Shown here one piece after another: positions 16,324 through 25,491 of a stretch of DNA of 64,000 nucleotides. The stretch spans positions 2,841,001 to 2,905,000 of the forward strand of contig NZ_CP113432.1 in assembly GCF_026686735.1 (NCBI RefSeq), given 5' to 3'. How positions within the stretch are numbered: position 1 is the first letter of the stretch; each line of letters starts with the position of its first letter. The notes under the pieces were generated by a model. That model saw only the letters and a program-made list of their open reading frames with translations. It was not told the origin of the DNA and did not search any database. The position numbers and the translations under genes are program-made. Source of the DNA: Pseudomonas triclosanedens. Its GTDB lineage: Bacteria > Pseudomonadota > Gammaproteobacteria > Pseudomonadales > Pseudomonadaceae.

Positions 16324-17628
16324 TCAGAAGTAGTAGGGGAATTTCACGCTGAAGGTGTAGTCGGGAGCGTCGGGGGAGATGCCGATGGAGAGGTTCGGCA
16401 CGATGGTCAGCTTCGGACTCACGGCGTAGGTCAGGCCCCAGTTGAAGTAGGCGGCGTTGGCGTCACTGCCCTGGATGGTCTGCCAACTGTCGCCGTCGGG
16501 CTTGATTTTGCTCTTCTGGCTGACCAGGTCGGAGAAGGAGAACGACATACTCATCTTCTCGTTGAGCGCGAAGGCCACGCCTGCGCCGATCTGGAACCAG
16601 TTGCCGAGGTCGACCTTGCCGCCGGTCTTCACGCCTTCGGAGGGGTCGATGTCGTCGAACGACTCTTCGAAGTTGTAGGTATAGGACAGGCTGCCGAACA
16701 GTACGGCGGGGTCGACTGTCTTGACGATGGAGATGCCCGGGGTGACCGACCAGACACCGTTGCCGGTGGGCAGGTCGTCGGGGACGTTGAGATTGTTGTT
16801 GCCCGGCACCTGGTGGATCTTGATGCCATACGGGTCCTTGCCGGTGGGTGCCTTGACCCGCAGGCTGGCGACCATGTCCGGGCGAGTATCGCTTTCATCC
16901 ATGAATTTGTAGGAGACGCCAACGTTGACGTCGCCGATGCGCGGGTCGCCAGTGACCGTTTCCGAGGAGATCTGGTTGGTGCTGCCGCCAGCCCCCGCCG
17001 AGTCGTAGGTGGATTCGCGATAGAGCACCGGCACGTTGACGTCGAACTGCCAGCGGTTTTTCCAGTTGTAGCGGGCGGTGAGATCCAGCGTCCAGATATC
17101 TGCCTCGATTTCGTCCACGCCGATATTGCCGAGGAAGATCGAATCCAGGGCCAGGAAGCCGTTGAGGAACAACTGTCGGGTGTCGTAGCGGCTGTAGGTG
17201 AGGCCGGTTTCGACGCTGAAGGTGCCGGCACCGAAGAAACCGCTGGCGTCCTGGTAGATGTTCTCCACGCTCTGCGCCGGCTGCGAGTTTTCCTTGAGCG
17301 ATTCGCCGTAGGTGCTGCCCGAGCTGTTGCGCGAGGTGCCCTGGGCGGCTGCCATCTGCTGCTGTTGCTGTGCAGCGGCCTTGGCCTGGTAGGGTGCCTG
17401 GATAGGTTTGATGATTCCCTGCTGTGCCTGGGCGGGCTGGCTTTCCACCTGGCGCACGCGCTGTTCGAGTACCGACAGCGCGTTCTGTTGTTCCACATAG
17501 CGTTGACGCAGCTCCTGAAGCTCCTTCTTCAGTGCTTCTACTTCGGCTTCGCTGGCCGCCTGGGCGCCCAGCGAAGCCACAACGGATGTTGCACACACGA
17601 CTGCCTGCAAACAGGTGGTCTTACGCAT
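16324..17628 (-). CDS. fapF: FapF, outer-membrane amyloid secretion channel
   Basis: A 434-residue protein: signal peptide of about 24 residues ending GAQA, then a coiled coil ([19 protein letters not shown], about 26-62), a Gln/Ala-rich linker, then a beta-barrel with alternating strands such as [19 protein letters not shown] and the C-terminal [11 protein letters not shown]. FapF is the trimeric pore that exports Fap amyloid subunits. It is the last gene of the fap operon and has its own gap of 69 bp after fapE. It is bounded by a terminator. Confidence 0.92.
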   Translation of the reverse strand: MRKTTCLQAVVCATSVVASLGAQAASEAEVEALKKELQELRQRYVEQQNALSVLEQRVRQVESQPAQAQQGIIKPIQAPYQAKAAAQQQQQMAAAQGTSRNSSGSTYGESLKENSQPAQSVENIYQDASGFFGAGTFSVETGLTYSRYDTRQLFLNGFLALDSIFLGNIGVDEIEADIWTLDLTARYNWKNRWQFDVNVPVLYRESTYDSAGAGGSTNQISSETVTGDPRIGDVNVGVSYKFMDESDTRPDMVASLRVKAPTGKDPYGIKIHQVPGNNNLNVPDDLPTGNGVWSVTPGISIVKTVDPAVLFGSLSYTYNFEESFDDIDPSEGVKTGGKVDLGNWFQIGAGVAFALNEKMSMSFSFSDLVSQKSKIKPDGDSWQTIQGSDANAAYFNWGLTYAVSPKLTIVPNLSIGISPDAPDYTFSVKFPYYF

Positions 17629-17697
17629 TTCCGGCGTCCCTATTAGTGGTTGGTCTTGGTTGAGAAATACGCGTGTGGTCTCAGCCTAGTTCAACTT

Positions 17698-18456
17698 TCA
17701 ATAACCTGTAGGGCGTATGGCGCGTAGCTGGTCGAGGGCACAGTTGATGTTGTTCATCGCGGTGGGATTGTTCCTCATCACCACGTTCAGGTTGGCCAGG
17801 TTCTGCACCAGGTTGGTATTGCCGCTCAACGCGATCGCCTGGGCTACGCCGTTGGCGCCGATGGTCTGCAGGGCGGTGCCCTGGCCGTTGGCCTGAACCG
17901 ACAGTTGCAGGCCGTTGTTGGCGGCGGCCACCGCGACGGTACCGGCGTCGGTGGTGAGGCTCTGGTTCAGGTTGCTGGTGCCGCTGGGCAGGGGCGAGGC
18001 GGAGTTGCCCTGCTTGACGTCGATGGTCATGTTGTTGCCGGCCTGGTTGTAGTCGCCGGCGGTGCGCACGCTCTGGGAAATGCCCTGGACCTGGCCGAGG
18101 CCGGCGCCGCCGTTGACCTGCCCGGTGCCGGCGTTGGGCGTCGGTATCTGGTTGTTCTGCGGACCGTTGAGCATGGTGACGTTGAACACCGGCGTCGCCA
18201 CCGGCATTTTCTTCTGCAGGTCCATAGTGTTCTGCACCTGCATGTTGACCTGTGCCCCGAGAGTCTGTCCGTTGGCGTTCTGCCAGATGCTGGACATGGT
18301 CACCCCGAAGCTGATGATGCGGTCGGGAAGGACGAAACGCCCGCGCAGTTGGGACAGTTCGAGATCGCTCAGTTCCGTCGGCTGCAGCAGGGTGGCCGCG
18401 GGTAACTGGAAACTTGCGGCGAGACAGCTCACGGCAAGCAGGAGTTGTCGTTTCAT
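17698..18456 (-). CDS. fapE: FapE, minor fibril-associated Fap protein
   Basis: A 252-residue secreted protein with signal peptide MKRQLLLAVSCLAASFQLPA. The mature part is rich in Asn, Gln, Gly and Val with a repeat-like stretch (GISQSVRTAGDYNQAGNNM) resembling the FapB/FapC repeats. FapE is exported with, and found in, Fap fibrils. ATG 18456 is chosen because GGAGAG lies 5 bp upstream and a signal peptide follows; the frame is open to 18489. It lies 35 bp after fapD. A single Cys sits near the C-terminus (NINCALDQL). Confidence 0.88.
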   Translation of the reverse strand: MKRQLLLAVSCLAASFQLPAATLLQPTELSDLELSQLRGRFVLPDRIISFGVTMSSIWQNANGQTLGAQVNMQVQNTMDLQKKMPVATPVFNVTMLNGPQNNQIPTPNAGTGQVNGGAGLGQVQGISQSVRTAGDYNQAGNNMTIDVKQGNSASPLPSGTSNLNQSLTTDAGTVAVAAANNGLQLSVQANGQGTALQTIGANGVAQAIALSGNTNLVQNLANLNVVMRNNPTAMNNINCALDQLRAIRPTGY

Positions 18457-18491
18457 GGCACTCTCCAGGAGCTTTCCTGCTCCGCTCATTC

Positions 18492-19172
18492 TCAGAAGAA
18501 GTCGCTGTGAATGAAGCCAAAGTCCATCAGATCGGCATCCCTGACGGGGCGGAAACGGTCCAGCCTGTCTCGTGCGGTCAGGGGTTCCGGCGGGGTCAGC
18601 AACGGATTGTCGCGGTCATAGCCATGACCGATGACCGCGAACACGATGCCGTTCCAGCCTTTGTTGAAGTCGTCGCGGGTGTACCTTTTGTGGCCCAATG
18701 CGGGGTCGCCGATGTAGACCCAGTTGCCCTGCGTGCGCTGCAGCACCACGAAGTGCTTGTAGCCACGGATTTCCATCAGGACGATCACCGGAATCTTCAG
18801 TTGTTCGAGCTGGTCGGCCTGGATGCGATAACCGCGGGCGCGCATACCCATGCTCTCGACGTAGCGCTTCATGTCCAGCATCGAGAAGCCCTGTTTGCGC
18901 ACCTGCTCGGCGTCGGCGTAGGTCAGCATGCCCTGGATCACTGTCTGCTCATCCAGCGGGGCGTTGTAGGCCTTCTCGAGGATGGTAGCCAGGGCGGCGG
19001 CGCCGCAACTGAAGTCGGTTTTCTGTTCCACCAGGTCGGCGAAGCGGCGCTCACGGATGCTCTGGACTTCCTTGTACGCAAGGTTGCCGCCGGGCAGCGC
19101 GGCGAACGGCAGATAGGCCGCGTCGGCAATTCCGGTCAGCAACAGCAGTGTCAGGGCAAAGAGAGAGCGCAT
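18492..19172 (-). CDS. fapD: FapD, periplasmic C39-like cysteine protease
   Basis: A 226-residue protein: signal peptide MRSLFALTLLLLTGIADA, then a C39 peptidase-like domain with C56 (DFSCGAAAL), H140 (YKHFVVL) and D156 (IGDPALG). FapD is required for Fap export and is thought to process a Fap component. ATG 19172 is preferred because a clean signal peptide follows; an in-frame ATG at 19190 adds six residues. A strong stem-loop lies just upstream, between fapC and fapD. Confidence 0.9.
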   Translation of the reverse strand: MRSLFALTLLLLTGIADAAYLPFAALPGGNLAYKEVQSIRERRFADLVEQKTDFSCGAAALATILEKAYNAPLDEQTVIQGMLTYADAEQVRKQGFSMLDMKRYVESMGMRARGYRIQADQLEQLKIPVIVLMEIRGYKHFVVLQRTQGNWVYIGDPALGHKRYTRDDFNKGWNGIVFAVIGHGYDRDNPLLTPPEPLTARDRLDRFRPVRDADLMDFGFIHSDFF

Positions 19173-19196
19173 GGCGGCAGGTCCCGTCATTGAAAG

Positions 19197-19220
19197 GGGC
19201 CCCGGCCGAAGCCGGGGCCC
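19197..19220. other. Strong stem-loop between fapC and fapD
   Basis: Perfect 10-base arms GGGCCCCGGC and GCCGGGGCCC, with a TTCG loop on the coding strand, followed by CTTTCA. It sits 12 bp after the fapC stop. It could partly terminate transcription or protect the 3' end of the fapABC messenger so that subunits outnumber export parts. Confidence 0.7.
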
Positions 19221-19231
19221 GATACAGCCAC

Positions 19232-20275
19232 TCAGAAGGACGACTTGCCGGCGCAAGCAGAGCAACCGGCGCCGATGGACAGCGAGTTGGTCTGCTGGTT
19301 GCCGCCACCGGCTGCCACGTTGACGCCGACGTTGCCGGAGACGCCAATGATCGAGCCGTTCAACGAGGCGTTGTTCACGACTGCCTTGTTGAAGCCGGAT
19401 ACCACCGGAATGTATCCGGTAGCGAAGCCAGCCAGGCCGATGGTGCCCACTTCGTCGAAGGACAGGGCGCCGCCGTTGTTCAGGCGATCCTGGGCTCCCT
19501 GAGCCTGGCTATCCACGTCGATGTGGCCGGTGTTGGCACCGCCCGGGTGGGTTTCGCCTTGCCAGGTATCCAGGTAGGTATCGCCGTGCTGGTCGGAGAT
19601 CCCTTTGTAGCCGCCACCTGCGACGAAGCCCATGCCAACCTGCACGTACTCGGTCTTGACGGTGGAGTTGTTGTTGGTGACGTTACCGGTGCTCAGCTGC
19701 GTTGCGCTGCCGTTGGCACTGGTGTACTGGCCGTTGGATACGGCCGCTGCCATGTCGTTTTTCTGTTGGTTGTAGTTGCCCGCGGTCACGTTGACGCCGA
19801 AGTTACCCGAGACGCCCTGCAGCGAGTTGTTGAGGCTCGCGTTGTTAGCGGTCGAGTAATTGTCCAGCTTGTTGGCATAGGCCTGTTGAGTGACGGACGT
19901 CGAGGCGTTGGCATAGCCGAAGACGAAGCTCTCGTCGGCGGTTGCCAGTGCTACGGCGTTGGCCTGCTGGTTATTGTCGCCCGCTGCCACGTTGGCGCCC
20001 ACGTTGCCGGATACGCCGCCGATGGAACCGTTGGCGCTGGCATTGTTCTGGGTGCCTTTGTTGGTGACCTGGTTGCCGTAGTTGTACTGGGCATCGGTCA
20101 CGGTAGCGGTGGCGCCACCTTTGGCCCAATCAGGAATGCCGGGCTGCTGGTGGTGGTGTTGATGGTGGTGATCATCCTTGCCTTTGCCTTCACCGCCTTG
20201 ATCGGCATAAGCCGCGACGGAGAGCACTGCTGCCATTGCCATTGCTAACGGGGTGAGTACCAGTTTTGCTTTCAT
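19232..20275 (-). CDS. fapC: FapC, major functional amyloid subunit
   Basis: A 347-residue protein with a signal peptide of about 24 residues. Three amyloid repeats share GVSGNxGxNVxAGxxNQQxN: one near GGVSGNVGANVAAG, one near QGVSGNFGVNVTAG and a C-terminal one near IGVSGNVGVNVAAG. The linker between repeats 1 and 2 is short and between 2 and 3 long. The C-terminus carries the CxxC motif (C338, C341) typical of FapC. A His-rich stretch follows the signal peptide. It forms the bulk of the extracellular Fap fibril. ATG follows GGAGTAAGGCC. Confidence 0.95.
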   Translation of the reverse strand: MKAKLVLTPLAMAMAAVLSVAAYADQGGEGKGKDDHHHQHHHQQPGIPDWAKGGATATVTDAQYNYGNQVTNKGTQNNASANGSIGGVSGNVGANVAAGDNNQQANAVALATADESFVFGYANASTSVTQQAYANKLDNYSTANNASLNNSLQGVSGNFGVNVTAGNYNQQKNDMAAAVSNGQYTSANGSATQLSTGNVTNNNSTVKTEYVQVGMGFVAGGGYKGISDQHGDTYLDTWQGETHPGGANTGHIDVDSQAQGAQDRLNNGGALSFDEVGTIGLAGFATGYIPVVSGFNKAVVNNASLNGSIIGVSGNVGVNVAAGGGNQQTNSLSIGAGCSACAGKSSF

Positions 20276-20325
20276 GGCCTTACTCCTTGCTTATTGTGCA
20301 TCTAGTGTTGGGCTAGGTTGGTTGT

Positions 20326-20916
20326 TCAGAGTCCTCCCGCGACTCTGATGCTGAGGTTGTTGTACGACTGGTTGCCAACCCCAGCGCTCTGGTTCACCTG
20401 CACCACGCCCACGCTGCCGGCGAAGGCCTGATCGTCGGTGTTGACGATCCGCTGGCCGGGCATGGCTACGGGGGAACCTGAGTTTCTGGTCACCGCTACG
20501 CTCTGGGCGAGGGTGCTGTCATCGAGGCTTTCCGGATGGCTCGCGGTATTCGACGCGCTGATCCGCAAGGCGTTGATCTGTTGGTTGCCAAGGCCTGCGC
20601 CCTGGTTGACGCCGACCACGCCGCTGCCCTGGAACGAATTGCCCTTGATGCTGGCGCTGGCATCCAGCGAGGCATCGGGGTCGATCAGTTGCAGCTGCTG
20701 GTTCTGATAGGTGGAGGCATGGGAGTTGGTGCCGTTGGCGAGTGCGCGAGCGTTGCTCTGCTGTTGCTGGTTGCCCGCGGCCTGGTTGACGGAGACGTTG
20801 CCCACGTAGTCGCGGCCGGTACCGTCGATCATGGCGTTGTCCTGTTCGGTCTGGCTGGCGGCGTGGGCCAGCAGCGGCAGCAGCAGGGCGCTGGCGCAGA
20901 AGACGAAGGCGCGCAT
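20326..20916 (-). CDS. fapB: FapB, minor amyloid subunit / nucleator
   Basis: A 196-residue protein: signal peptide [19 protein letters not shown], then three repeats of FapC type ([51 protein letters not shown]). FapB seeds FapC fibre growth. ATG 20916 is chosen because GGAGGACGCTGAC precedes it and the signal peptide follows. It starts one base after the fapA stop, so translation is coupled. Confidence 0.92.
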   Translation of the reverse strand: MRAFVFCASALLLPLLAHAASQTEQDNAMIDGTGRDYVGNVSVNQAAGNQQQQSNARALANGTNSHASTYQNQQLQLIDPDASLDASASIKGNSFQGSGVVGVNQGAGLGNQQINALRISASNTASHPESLDDSTLAQSVAVTRNSGSPVAMPGQRIVNTDDQAFAGSVGVVQVNQSAGVGNQSYNNLSIRVAGGL

Positions 20917-20917
20917 G

Positions 20918-21406
20918 TCAGCGTCCTCCACCGAGCATCTGCAGCGGAGCCAGGCCGCGGCCGATGGCACCGTTGATCTGGTTGGACAACCCGGCGCCCG
21001 CACCGCCGCCGCCAGGGGAATGGCCAGCGTTTACGTTGCCGACGGTGTTGTTGATGTTGGCCTGGGTGGGGGTCATGGCCGGCAGGTTGCCGCCCGGGAG
21101 GATCATTGCGTTGATGCCCGAACCGCTGGTGACCGAGGCGAATTCCGCGTCGCCCACTTCGGACGAGCCGAGCGTGCCGCCGATGGTGGCGTTGACCTGG
21201 GAGGAGATGTTGGTATTGACGGTGATCGGATTCGGATCAGGCGTCATGGTCGGTCGCGTGGCGACCCGGGGTTGTACCGTGCGTTGCAGGACGATGACGC
21301 CGTCGTCGGCCTGGACCGCGGCGAATGGCTGCATCGCGACCGCGGCGACAAAGCCTGCGGCCAGCAACGAGCAGGATGCAACTCTCCTTGCGATGCTCCC
21401 CGACAT
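20918..21406 (-). CDS. fapA: FapA, periplasmic Fap chaperone-like protein
   Basis: A 162-residue secreted protein, first gene of fapABCDEF. The N-terminus [19 protein letters not shown] begins a signal peptide; the mature part is Asn/Gly/Thr-rich and ends in a Gly-rich tail ([19 protein letters not shown]). FapA affects the FapB/FapC ratio in fibres and prevents early assembly. ATG 21406 follows AAGGAACCGCC. A sigma-54 type promoter lies about 53 bp upstream. Confidence 0.88.
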   Translation of the reverse strand: MSGSIARRVASCSLLAAGFVAAVAMQPFAAVQADDGVIVLQRTVQPRVATRPTMTPDPNPITVNTNISSQVNATIGGTLGSSEVGDAEFASVTSGSGINAMILPGGNLPAMTPTQANINNTVGNVNAGHSPGGGGAGAGLSNQINGAIGRGLAPLQMLGGGR

Positions 21407-21458
21407 GATGGCGGTTCCTTCTTGGTGCGCTGAGCCCTAACCAGCGGTACCAGCCTGG

Positions 21459-21474
21459 AGCACTTGCCGTGCCG
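21459..21474 (-). promoter_or_regulatory. Sigma-54 (-24/-12) promoter of fapABCDEF
   Basis: On the minus strand CGGCACGGCAAGTGCT matches the consensus TGGCACG-N4-TTGCW, with the invariant GG and GC 10 bp apart. Transcription would start near 21448, giving a leader of about 42 bases before fapA. Confidence 0.75.
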
Positions 21475-22114
21475 GAATTGACTTGCCAAGGAAAATCAAT
21501 GACTTGCAAAAATGCCGGGTGAACCGTTGTCGTGCGGTGTCTCTCGGGCGTTACAGCGCAGACCGCGGGAATGCCGTCGCAGGCCCTGCAACGGGGCCTG
21601 AATCACGGATGAGCCATCATCTGTATCGCTGCTGAAACACAACTTTGTGATGGTGTTTCCGTTTCCCGGCGCATGGGGCTTTGCGGCGTATCGGGGTGTT
21701 TCACCGACGCAACAGGAGCCGCCATTTCTCGACTTTCTGGTACGCATGTACGCCATTGGATATCAATGAATTAGCCATTTCTCGCCGGTTGGCGAACGCA
21801 TGCCTGCCGTGATTGTCTGCTTCACGCGAGCAACAGTGCGTCGGCAACGATGGCCGCAGGCGCCGGATGTATGACTCGCGGACAGCGCCGTCGCGGTCTA
21901 CGGCGCGGGTCCCGCCCCGGCCCCGGCATCTTCCAGGTGGGTAAGGCCAGTCGGTCAGTTGAGAAATTTTCGTTATATCCATAGCAAGACGCGTCCAATG
22001 CATTAGCATGCCGTCGCCTTGTACAGGCTCCGGTTGTTGTCGGAGTCGCCGGCCGTTCGGTCGGCGCCGAACCATTAGAAAGGGCGAGCCATAGAGCCGC
22101 GCGGGGGAAGACGT
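21475..22114. other. Fap upstream control region and uppP promoter region (no gene)
   Basis: About 640 bp without a credible gene. GACTTGC occurs at 21480-21486 and 21501-21507, two helical turns apart and just upstream of the sigma-54 promoter. The 11-mer GCCATTTCTCG occurs at 21721-21731 and 21774-21784, a distance suited to enhancer sites. Neither is proven. Short minus-strand frames here lack ribosome sites. Confidence 0.4.
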
Positions 22115-22945
22115 ATGGATTTGTGGAGTGCCTTCCAGGCATTCATTCTCGGAGTGGTCGAGGGGCTTACGGAGTTCCTGCCGATCTCCAGCACCGGCCA
22201 CCAGATCATCGTGGCGGACATCATCGGCTTCGGCGGTGAGCGCGCCGAAGCGTTCAACATCATCATTCAACTGGCGGCCATCCTGGCGGTGGTTTGGGAG
22301 TTCCGCCGGAAGATTCTCGACATCGTCGTCGGCCTGCCCAGCGAACCACGGGCGCAGCGCTTTACCGCCAACCTGCTGATAGCCTTCGCGCCGGCCGTGG
22401 TGCTCGGCGTGGCCTTCGCCGATCAGATCCATCGCTATCTGTTCAATCCCATCACCGTTGCCGTGGCGCTGGTCATCGGTGGCTTCGTGATGCTCTGGGC
22501 CGAGAACCGCGAGCACCGCATTCGTGCCGAAACGGTGGATCAGATGACCTGGAAGGACGCCCTCAAGGTTGGCTGCGCGCAATGCCTGGCGCTGGTTCCG
22601 GGCACCTCCCGGTCCGGCGCGACGATCATCGGCGGCCTGCTGTTCGGCTTGTCGCGCAAGGCGGCCACCGAGTTCTCGTTCTTCCTGGCGATGCCGACGA
22701 TGGTGGGGGCGGCGGTCTATTCAGGCTACAAGTATCGCCATCTGTTCCAACCCGATGACCTGCCGGTGTTCGCCATCGGTTTCGTCACTTCGTTCATCTT
22801 CGCCATGATCGCCGTGCGCGGTTTGCTCAAGTTCATCGCCAACCACAGCTACGCCGCCTTCGCCTGGTACCGTATCGCTTTCGGCCTGCTGATCCTGGCG
22901 ACCTGGCAGTTCGGCCTGATCGACTGGAGCAGCGTCAAGCACTGA
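22115..22945 (+). CDS. uppP: UppP/BacA undecaprenyl-diphosphatase
   Basis: A 276-residue integral membrane enzyme that recycles undecaprenyl pyrophosphate for cell-wall synthesis and gives bacitracin resistance. The family motifs are clear: [15 protein letters not shown] near residue 15 (Glu/Ser/His active region) and [12 protein letters not shown] near 162. About eight membrane segments are visible. ATG follows GGGGGAAGACGT. The next gene begins two bases after its stop. Confidence 0.95.
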   Translation: MDLWSAFQAFILGVVEGLTEFLPISSTGHQIIVADIIGFGGERAEAFNIIIQLAAILAVVWEFRRKILDIVVGLPSEPRAQRFTANLLIAFAPAVVLGVAFADQIHRYLFNPITVAVALVIGGFVMLWAENREHRIRAETVDQMTWKDALKVGCAQCLALVPGTSRSGATIIGGLLFGLSRKAATEFSFFLAMPTMVGAAVYSGYKYRHLFQPDDLPVFAIGFVTSFIFAMIAVRGLLKFIANHSYAAFAWYRIAFGLLILATWQFGLIDWSSVKH

Positions 22946-22947
22946 GA

Positions 22948-23652
22948 ATGGAAAAGAACGGCATCATCAGCCGCTGGGACGACGACAAGGGCTTCGGCTT
23001 CATCCGTCCCCAGTCCGGCGGCGAGGAACTCTTCCTGCACATTTCGGCGTTTCGCGGCGATCGGCGCCCGCAGAGCGGCGATCAGGTGTGCTACGTGGCG
23101 GGTGCCGACAGGCAGGGCCGGCCGCGGGCGGAGCATGCGCGCCTGGCCGGGCTGGCCATCGACACGCCCGACATTCGCCGCAAACCGGGCGCCGCGGCGA
23201 CCCGTGCACGCGTACGCAGCGGGCGTGAGGTGGCCTTCCCGACGCCGCCACGCCGTTCGCTCGGACGCGGGCTGCTGTTGCTGGCAGTGTCACTGGTGTT
23301 GCCGGTCTGCGGTGCGCTGGTCTGGCTGAAGGAGGGCTACTTCGCCTGGTTCCTGCTGCTCTATCCGCTGTTCAGCGTGCTGGCGTTCTTCGCCTACTGG
23401 CGCGACAAGCGCAGCGCCGAACGGGACGGCTGGCGCACACCGGAGCAGAGCCTGCATCTGCTGGAGCTGCTGGGCGGCTGGCCGGGGGCGCTGCTCGCGC
23501 AGCAACTCCTTCGCCATAAGACCCGCAAGCTGTCGTTCCAGTTGGTGTTCTGGGCGATTGTCGTGTTGCACCAGGTGTTCTGGATCGACTGGCTCAGCGG
23601 CGGGCGGCTGCTGGGCTGGTTTGGCGCTCTGCTGGGACCGGGCGCGTCATAG
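22948..23652 (+). CDS. Cold-shock domain / DUF1294 membrane protein
   Basis: A 234-residue fusion. Residues 1-70 are a cold-shock domain with the RNA-binding motif KGFGFIRP and LFLHISAF. A basic linker follows. The C-terminal ~120 residues are DUF1294 with membrane segments LLLLAVSLVLPVCGALVWL and FLLLYPLFSVLAFFAYW and the motif YWRDKRSAERDGWRTPE. CSD-DUF1294 fusions are widespread in Gammaproteobacteria but uncharacterised. It starts two bases after uppP and its end overlaps the LysR gene by six bases, convergent. Confidence 0.88.
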   Translation: MEKNGIISRWDDDKGFGFIRPQSGGEELFLHISAFRGDRRPQSGDQVCYVAGADRQGRPRAEHARLAGLAIDTPDIRRKPGAAATRARVRSGREVAFPTPPRRSLGRGLLLLAVSLVLPVCGALVWLKEGYFAWFLLLYPLFSVLAFFAYWRDKRSAERDGWRTPEQSLHLLELLGGWPGALLAQQLLRHKTRKLSFQLVFWAIVVLHQVFWIDWLSGGRLLGWFGALLGPGAS

Positions 23653-24552
23653 CGGCGAGTCATCCTTCGAAAAGCCTTCCTGCAGGTAATCCAGTAGTGC
23701 CCGCACCGCTGGCAGGATGCCGCGCCGATGCGGGTAGACCGCCTGCAGGTTGGCTTCCGGTTCGGACCAGTCGGGCAGAACGCGGATCAGCCGGCCGTCT
23801 GCCAGTTCTTCGCGGCAGTAGTAGAGCGGCAACACCGTTACTCCAAGACCGGCCAAAGCGACGTTCTTGCGCAGGTTGAAATCTTCCGCAGCCAGCCGGG
23901 CCTCCAGCGCCACCTCGCGGACTTCTCCCTGTGGCCCCAGCAGCTTCATGTGCACCTTGCGATCGCTCTGGATGGCGCCGAGGACGGGCAGGGTGGCCAG
24001 GTCGTCCGGCGTACTGGGCTGGCGCCCCTGCAACAGCGATGGCGCTGCCACCAGAGCAGTCATCGCCGGACGCAGGCGGCGGGAAATCAGCGACAGGTCT
24101 TCGTCGCCTGGCGCGCGCACCCGCAGCGCCACGTCCACGCCTTCGTTGACCAGATCGACGCGGCGGTTGGTCAGCAGCAGTTCCAGGTTCACCTGGGGAT
24201 AGGCGGCCAGGAAGCCGGGAAGCATCTCGTTGAGCGAGGTTTCCGCCAGCGCCACCGGACAGGACAGCTTGACTCGTCCGCGCGGCTCGGCGCTGAGCTG
24301 GGCGGCGACTTCGTCGGCCATCTCGGCTTCCACCAGCATCGCCTGGCAGTGCCGGTAATAACGCTCGCCAAGGTCCGTAAGCGCCAGCTTGCGCGTGGTG
24401 CGCTGCAGCAGGCGCACGTTGAGCCGTGCCTCCAGCTCCGCCACGCGGCGCGACAGCCGTGACTTCGGCAGCCCGAGCAGACGCCCGGCGGCGGCGAAGC
24501 CGCCGGCCTCCACCACTTTGGCGAAGTAGAAGAGGTCATTGAGGTCCTGCAT
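23647..24552 (-). CDS. LysR-family transcriptional regulator
   Basis: A 301-residue LysR protein. The N-terminal helix-turn-helix has [21 protein letters not shown] and [16 protein letters not shown]; the C-terminal substrate domain starts at [14 protein letters not shown]. It is divergent from an azoreductase gene across 132 bp, the standard arrangement for direct control. The inducer cannot be read from the sequence; quinones or azo compounds are natural guesses. Confidence 0.9.
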   Translation of the reverse strand: MQDLNDLFYFAKVVEAGGFAAAGRLLGLPKSRLSRRVAELEARLNVRLLQRTTRKLALTDLGERYYRHCQAMLVEAEMADEVAAQLSAEPRGRVKLSCPVALAETSLNEMLPGFLAAYPQVNLELLLTNRRVDLVNEGVDVALRVRAPGDEDLSLISRRLRPAMTALVAAPSLLQGRQPSTPDDLATLPVLGAIQSDRKVHMKLLGPQGEVREVALEARLAAEDFNLRKNVALAGLGVTVLPLYYCREELADGRLIRVLPDWSEPEANLQAVYPHRRGILPAVRALLDYLQEGFSKDDSPL

Positions 24553-24684
24553 GGGATTGTCCTATCAGTGAGACGAATCATTGCATTTTTGCCGACTTAT
24601 CGAGCATTGGCTACATGCATAGTCTTGGCTCCAACGACGAATTGCACTGCCAACCCACTTGGCCTAATCGCTTGGAGAACACAC

Positions 24685-25293
24685 ATGAAACTGCTGCATA
24701 TCGATTCCAGCATCCTCGGCGACAACTCCGCTTCCCGTCAGCTCAGCGCCGAACTGGCCGCCGCCTGGGCCGCCGCCGAGCAGGGCGTGGAAGTCACCTA
24801 CCGTGACCTGGCCGCCGACGCGATCAGCCACCTGTCTTCTGCCAGCCTGGTTGCCGCCGGCACTCCGGCGGAACTGCGCGATGCGGCGCAGAAGCATGAA
24901 GCCGCTCTGGGCGAAACCAGCATCGAAGAGTTCCTGGCTGCCGACGCCATCATCATTGGAGCGCCGATGTACAACTTCTCCATTCCCAGCCAGCTCAAGG
25001 CGTGGATCGACCGTATCGCGGTCGCCGGCAAGACCTTCCGTTACACCGAAAACGGCCCGGTCGGCCTGGCTGGCGGCAAGAAGGTGATCATCGTCTCCAC
25101 CGCTGGCGGCATCCACGCTGGCCAGCCTACCGGTGTGGCCCACGAGAACTACCTGGAGCTGGTGCTGAACTTCCTCGGTATCACCGACATCGAAGTCGTG
25201 CGCGCCGAGGGGCTGGCGTACGGTGACGAGCCGCGCCGCAACGCCATCGCCAGTGCGCGGGCGAGCATCGCCAGCCAGTTCGCTGCCGCCTGA
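24685..25293 (+). CDS. azoR: AzoR-type FMN-dependent NADH:quinone/azo reductase
   Basis: A 202-residue flavodoxin-fold enzyme. It shows [20 protein letters not shown] (phosphate-binding region for FMN), [22 protein letters not shown] in two parts and VSTAGGIHA. AzoR enzymes reduce quinones and azo dyes with NADH. ATG 24685 is chosen for GGAG 9 bp upstream; the open frame to 24568 is not coding. A terminator follows. Confidence 0.92.
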   Translation: MKLLHIDSSILGDNSASRQLSAELAAAWAAAEQGVEVTYRDLAADAISHLSSASLVAAGTPAELRDAAQKHEAALGETSIEEFLAADAIIIGAPMYNFSIPSQLKAWIDRIAVAGKTFRYTENGPVGLAGGKKVIIVSTAGGIHAGQPTGVAHENYLELVLNFLGITDIEVVRAEGLAYGDEPRRNAIASARASIASQFAAA

Positions 25294-25310
25294 ACCTTTC
25301 GTTCGAAAAG

Positions 25311-25335
25311 AAGCCCCGCATTGCGGGGCTTTTTC
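25311..25335 (+). terminator. Intrinsic terminator after azoR
   Basis: GCCCCGC, ATT loop, GCGGGGC, then TTTTTCG. Confidence 0.85.
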
Positions 25336-25491
25336 GTTTGCACGGCGCTACCGCCCGTCCACTGCCGGAAGCGCGCGCGAACTGGCGCGTAGTATGCAGA
25401 GATTCCCTCCAGGCGGCGCCCGGGCCTTCTCGGACTGTCCCAAGACCCTTGTGGCGCCTGATTTGGGTACGGGTTCGAGGCGAACTGCACC

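Noticed and set aside
16324-21406. Curli (csg) operon
   Set aside because: Repeat form, the FapC CxxC end, the C39 protease and the coiled-coil/barrel FapF are those of the fap system; no CsgA-type repeats or CsgG lipoprotein are present.
21496-21756. 86-codon minus-strand frame upstream of fapA
   Set aside because: No ribosome site, and it lies in the likely fap control region.
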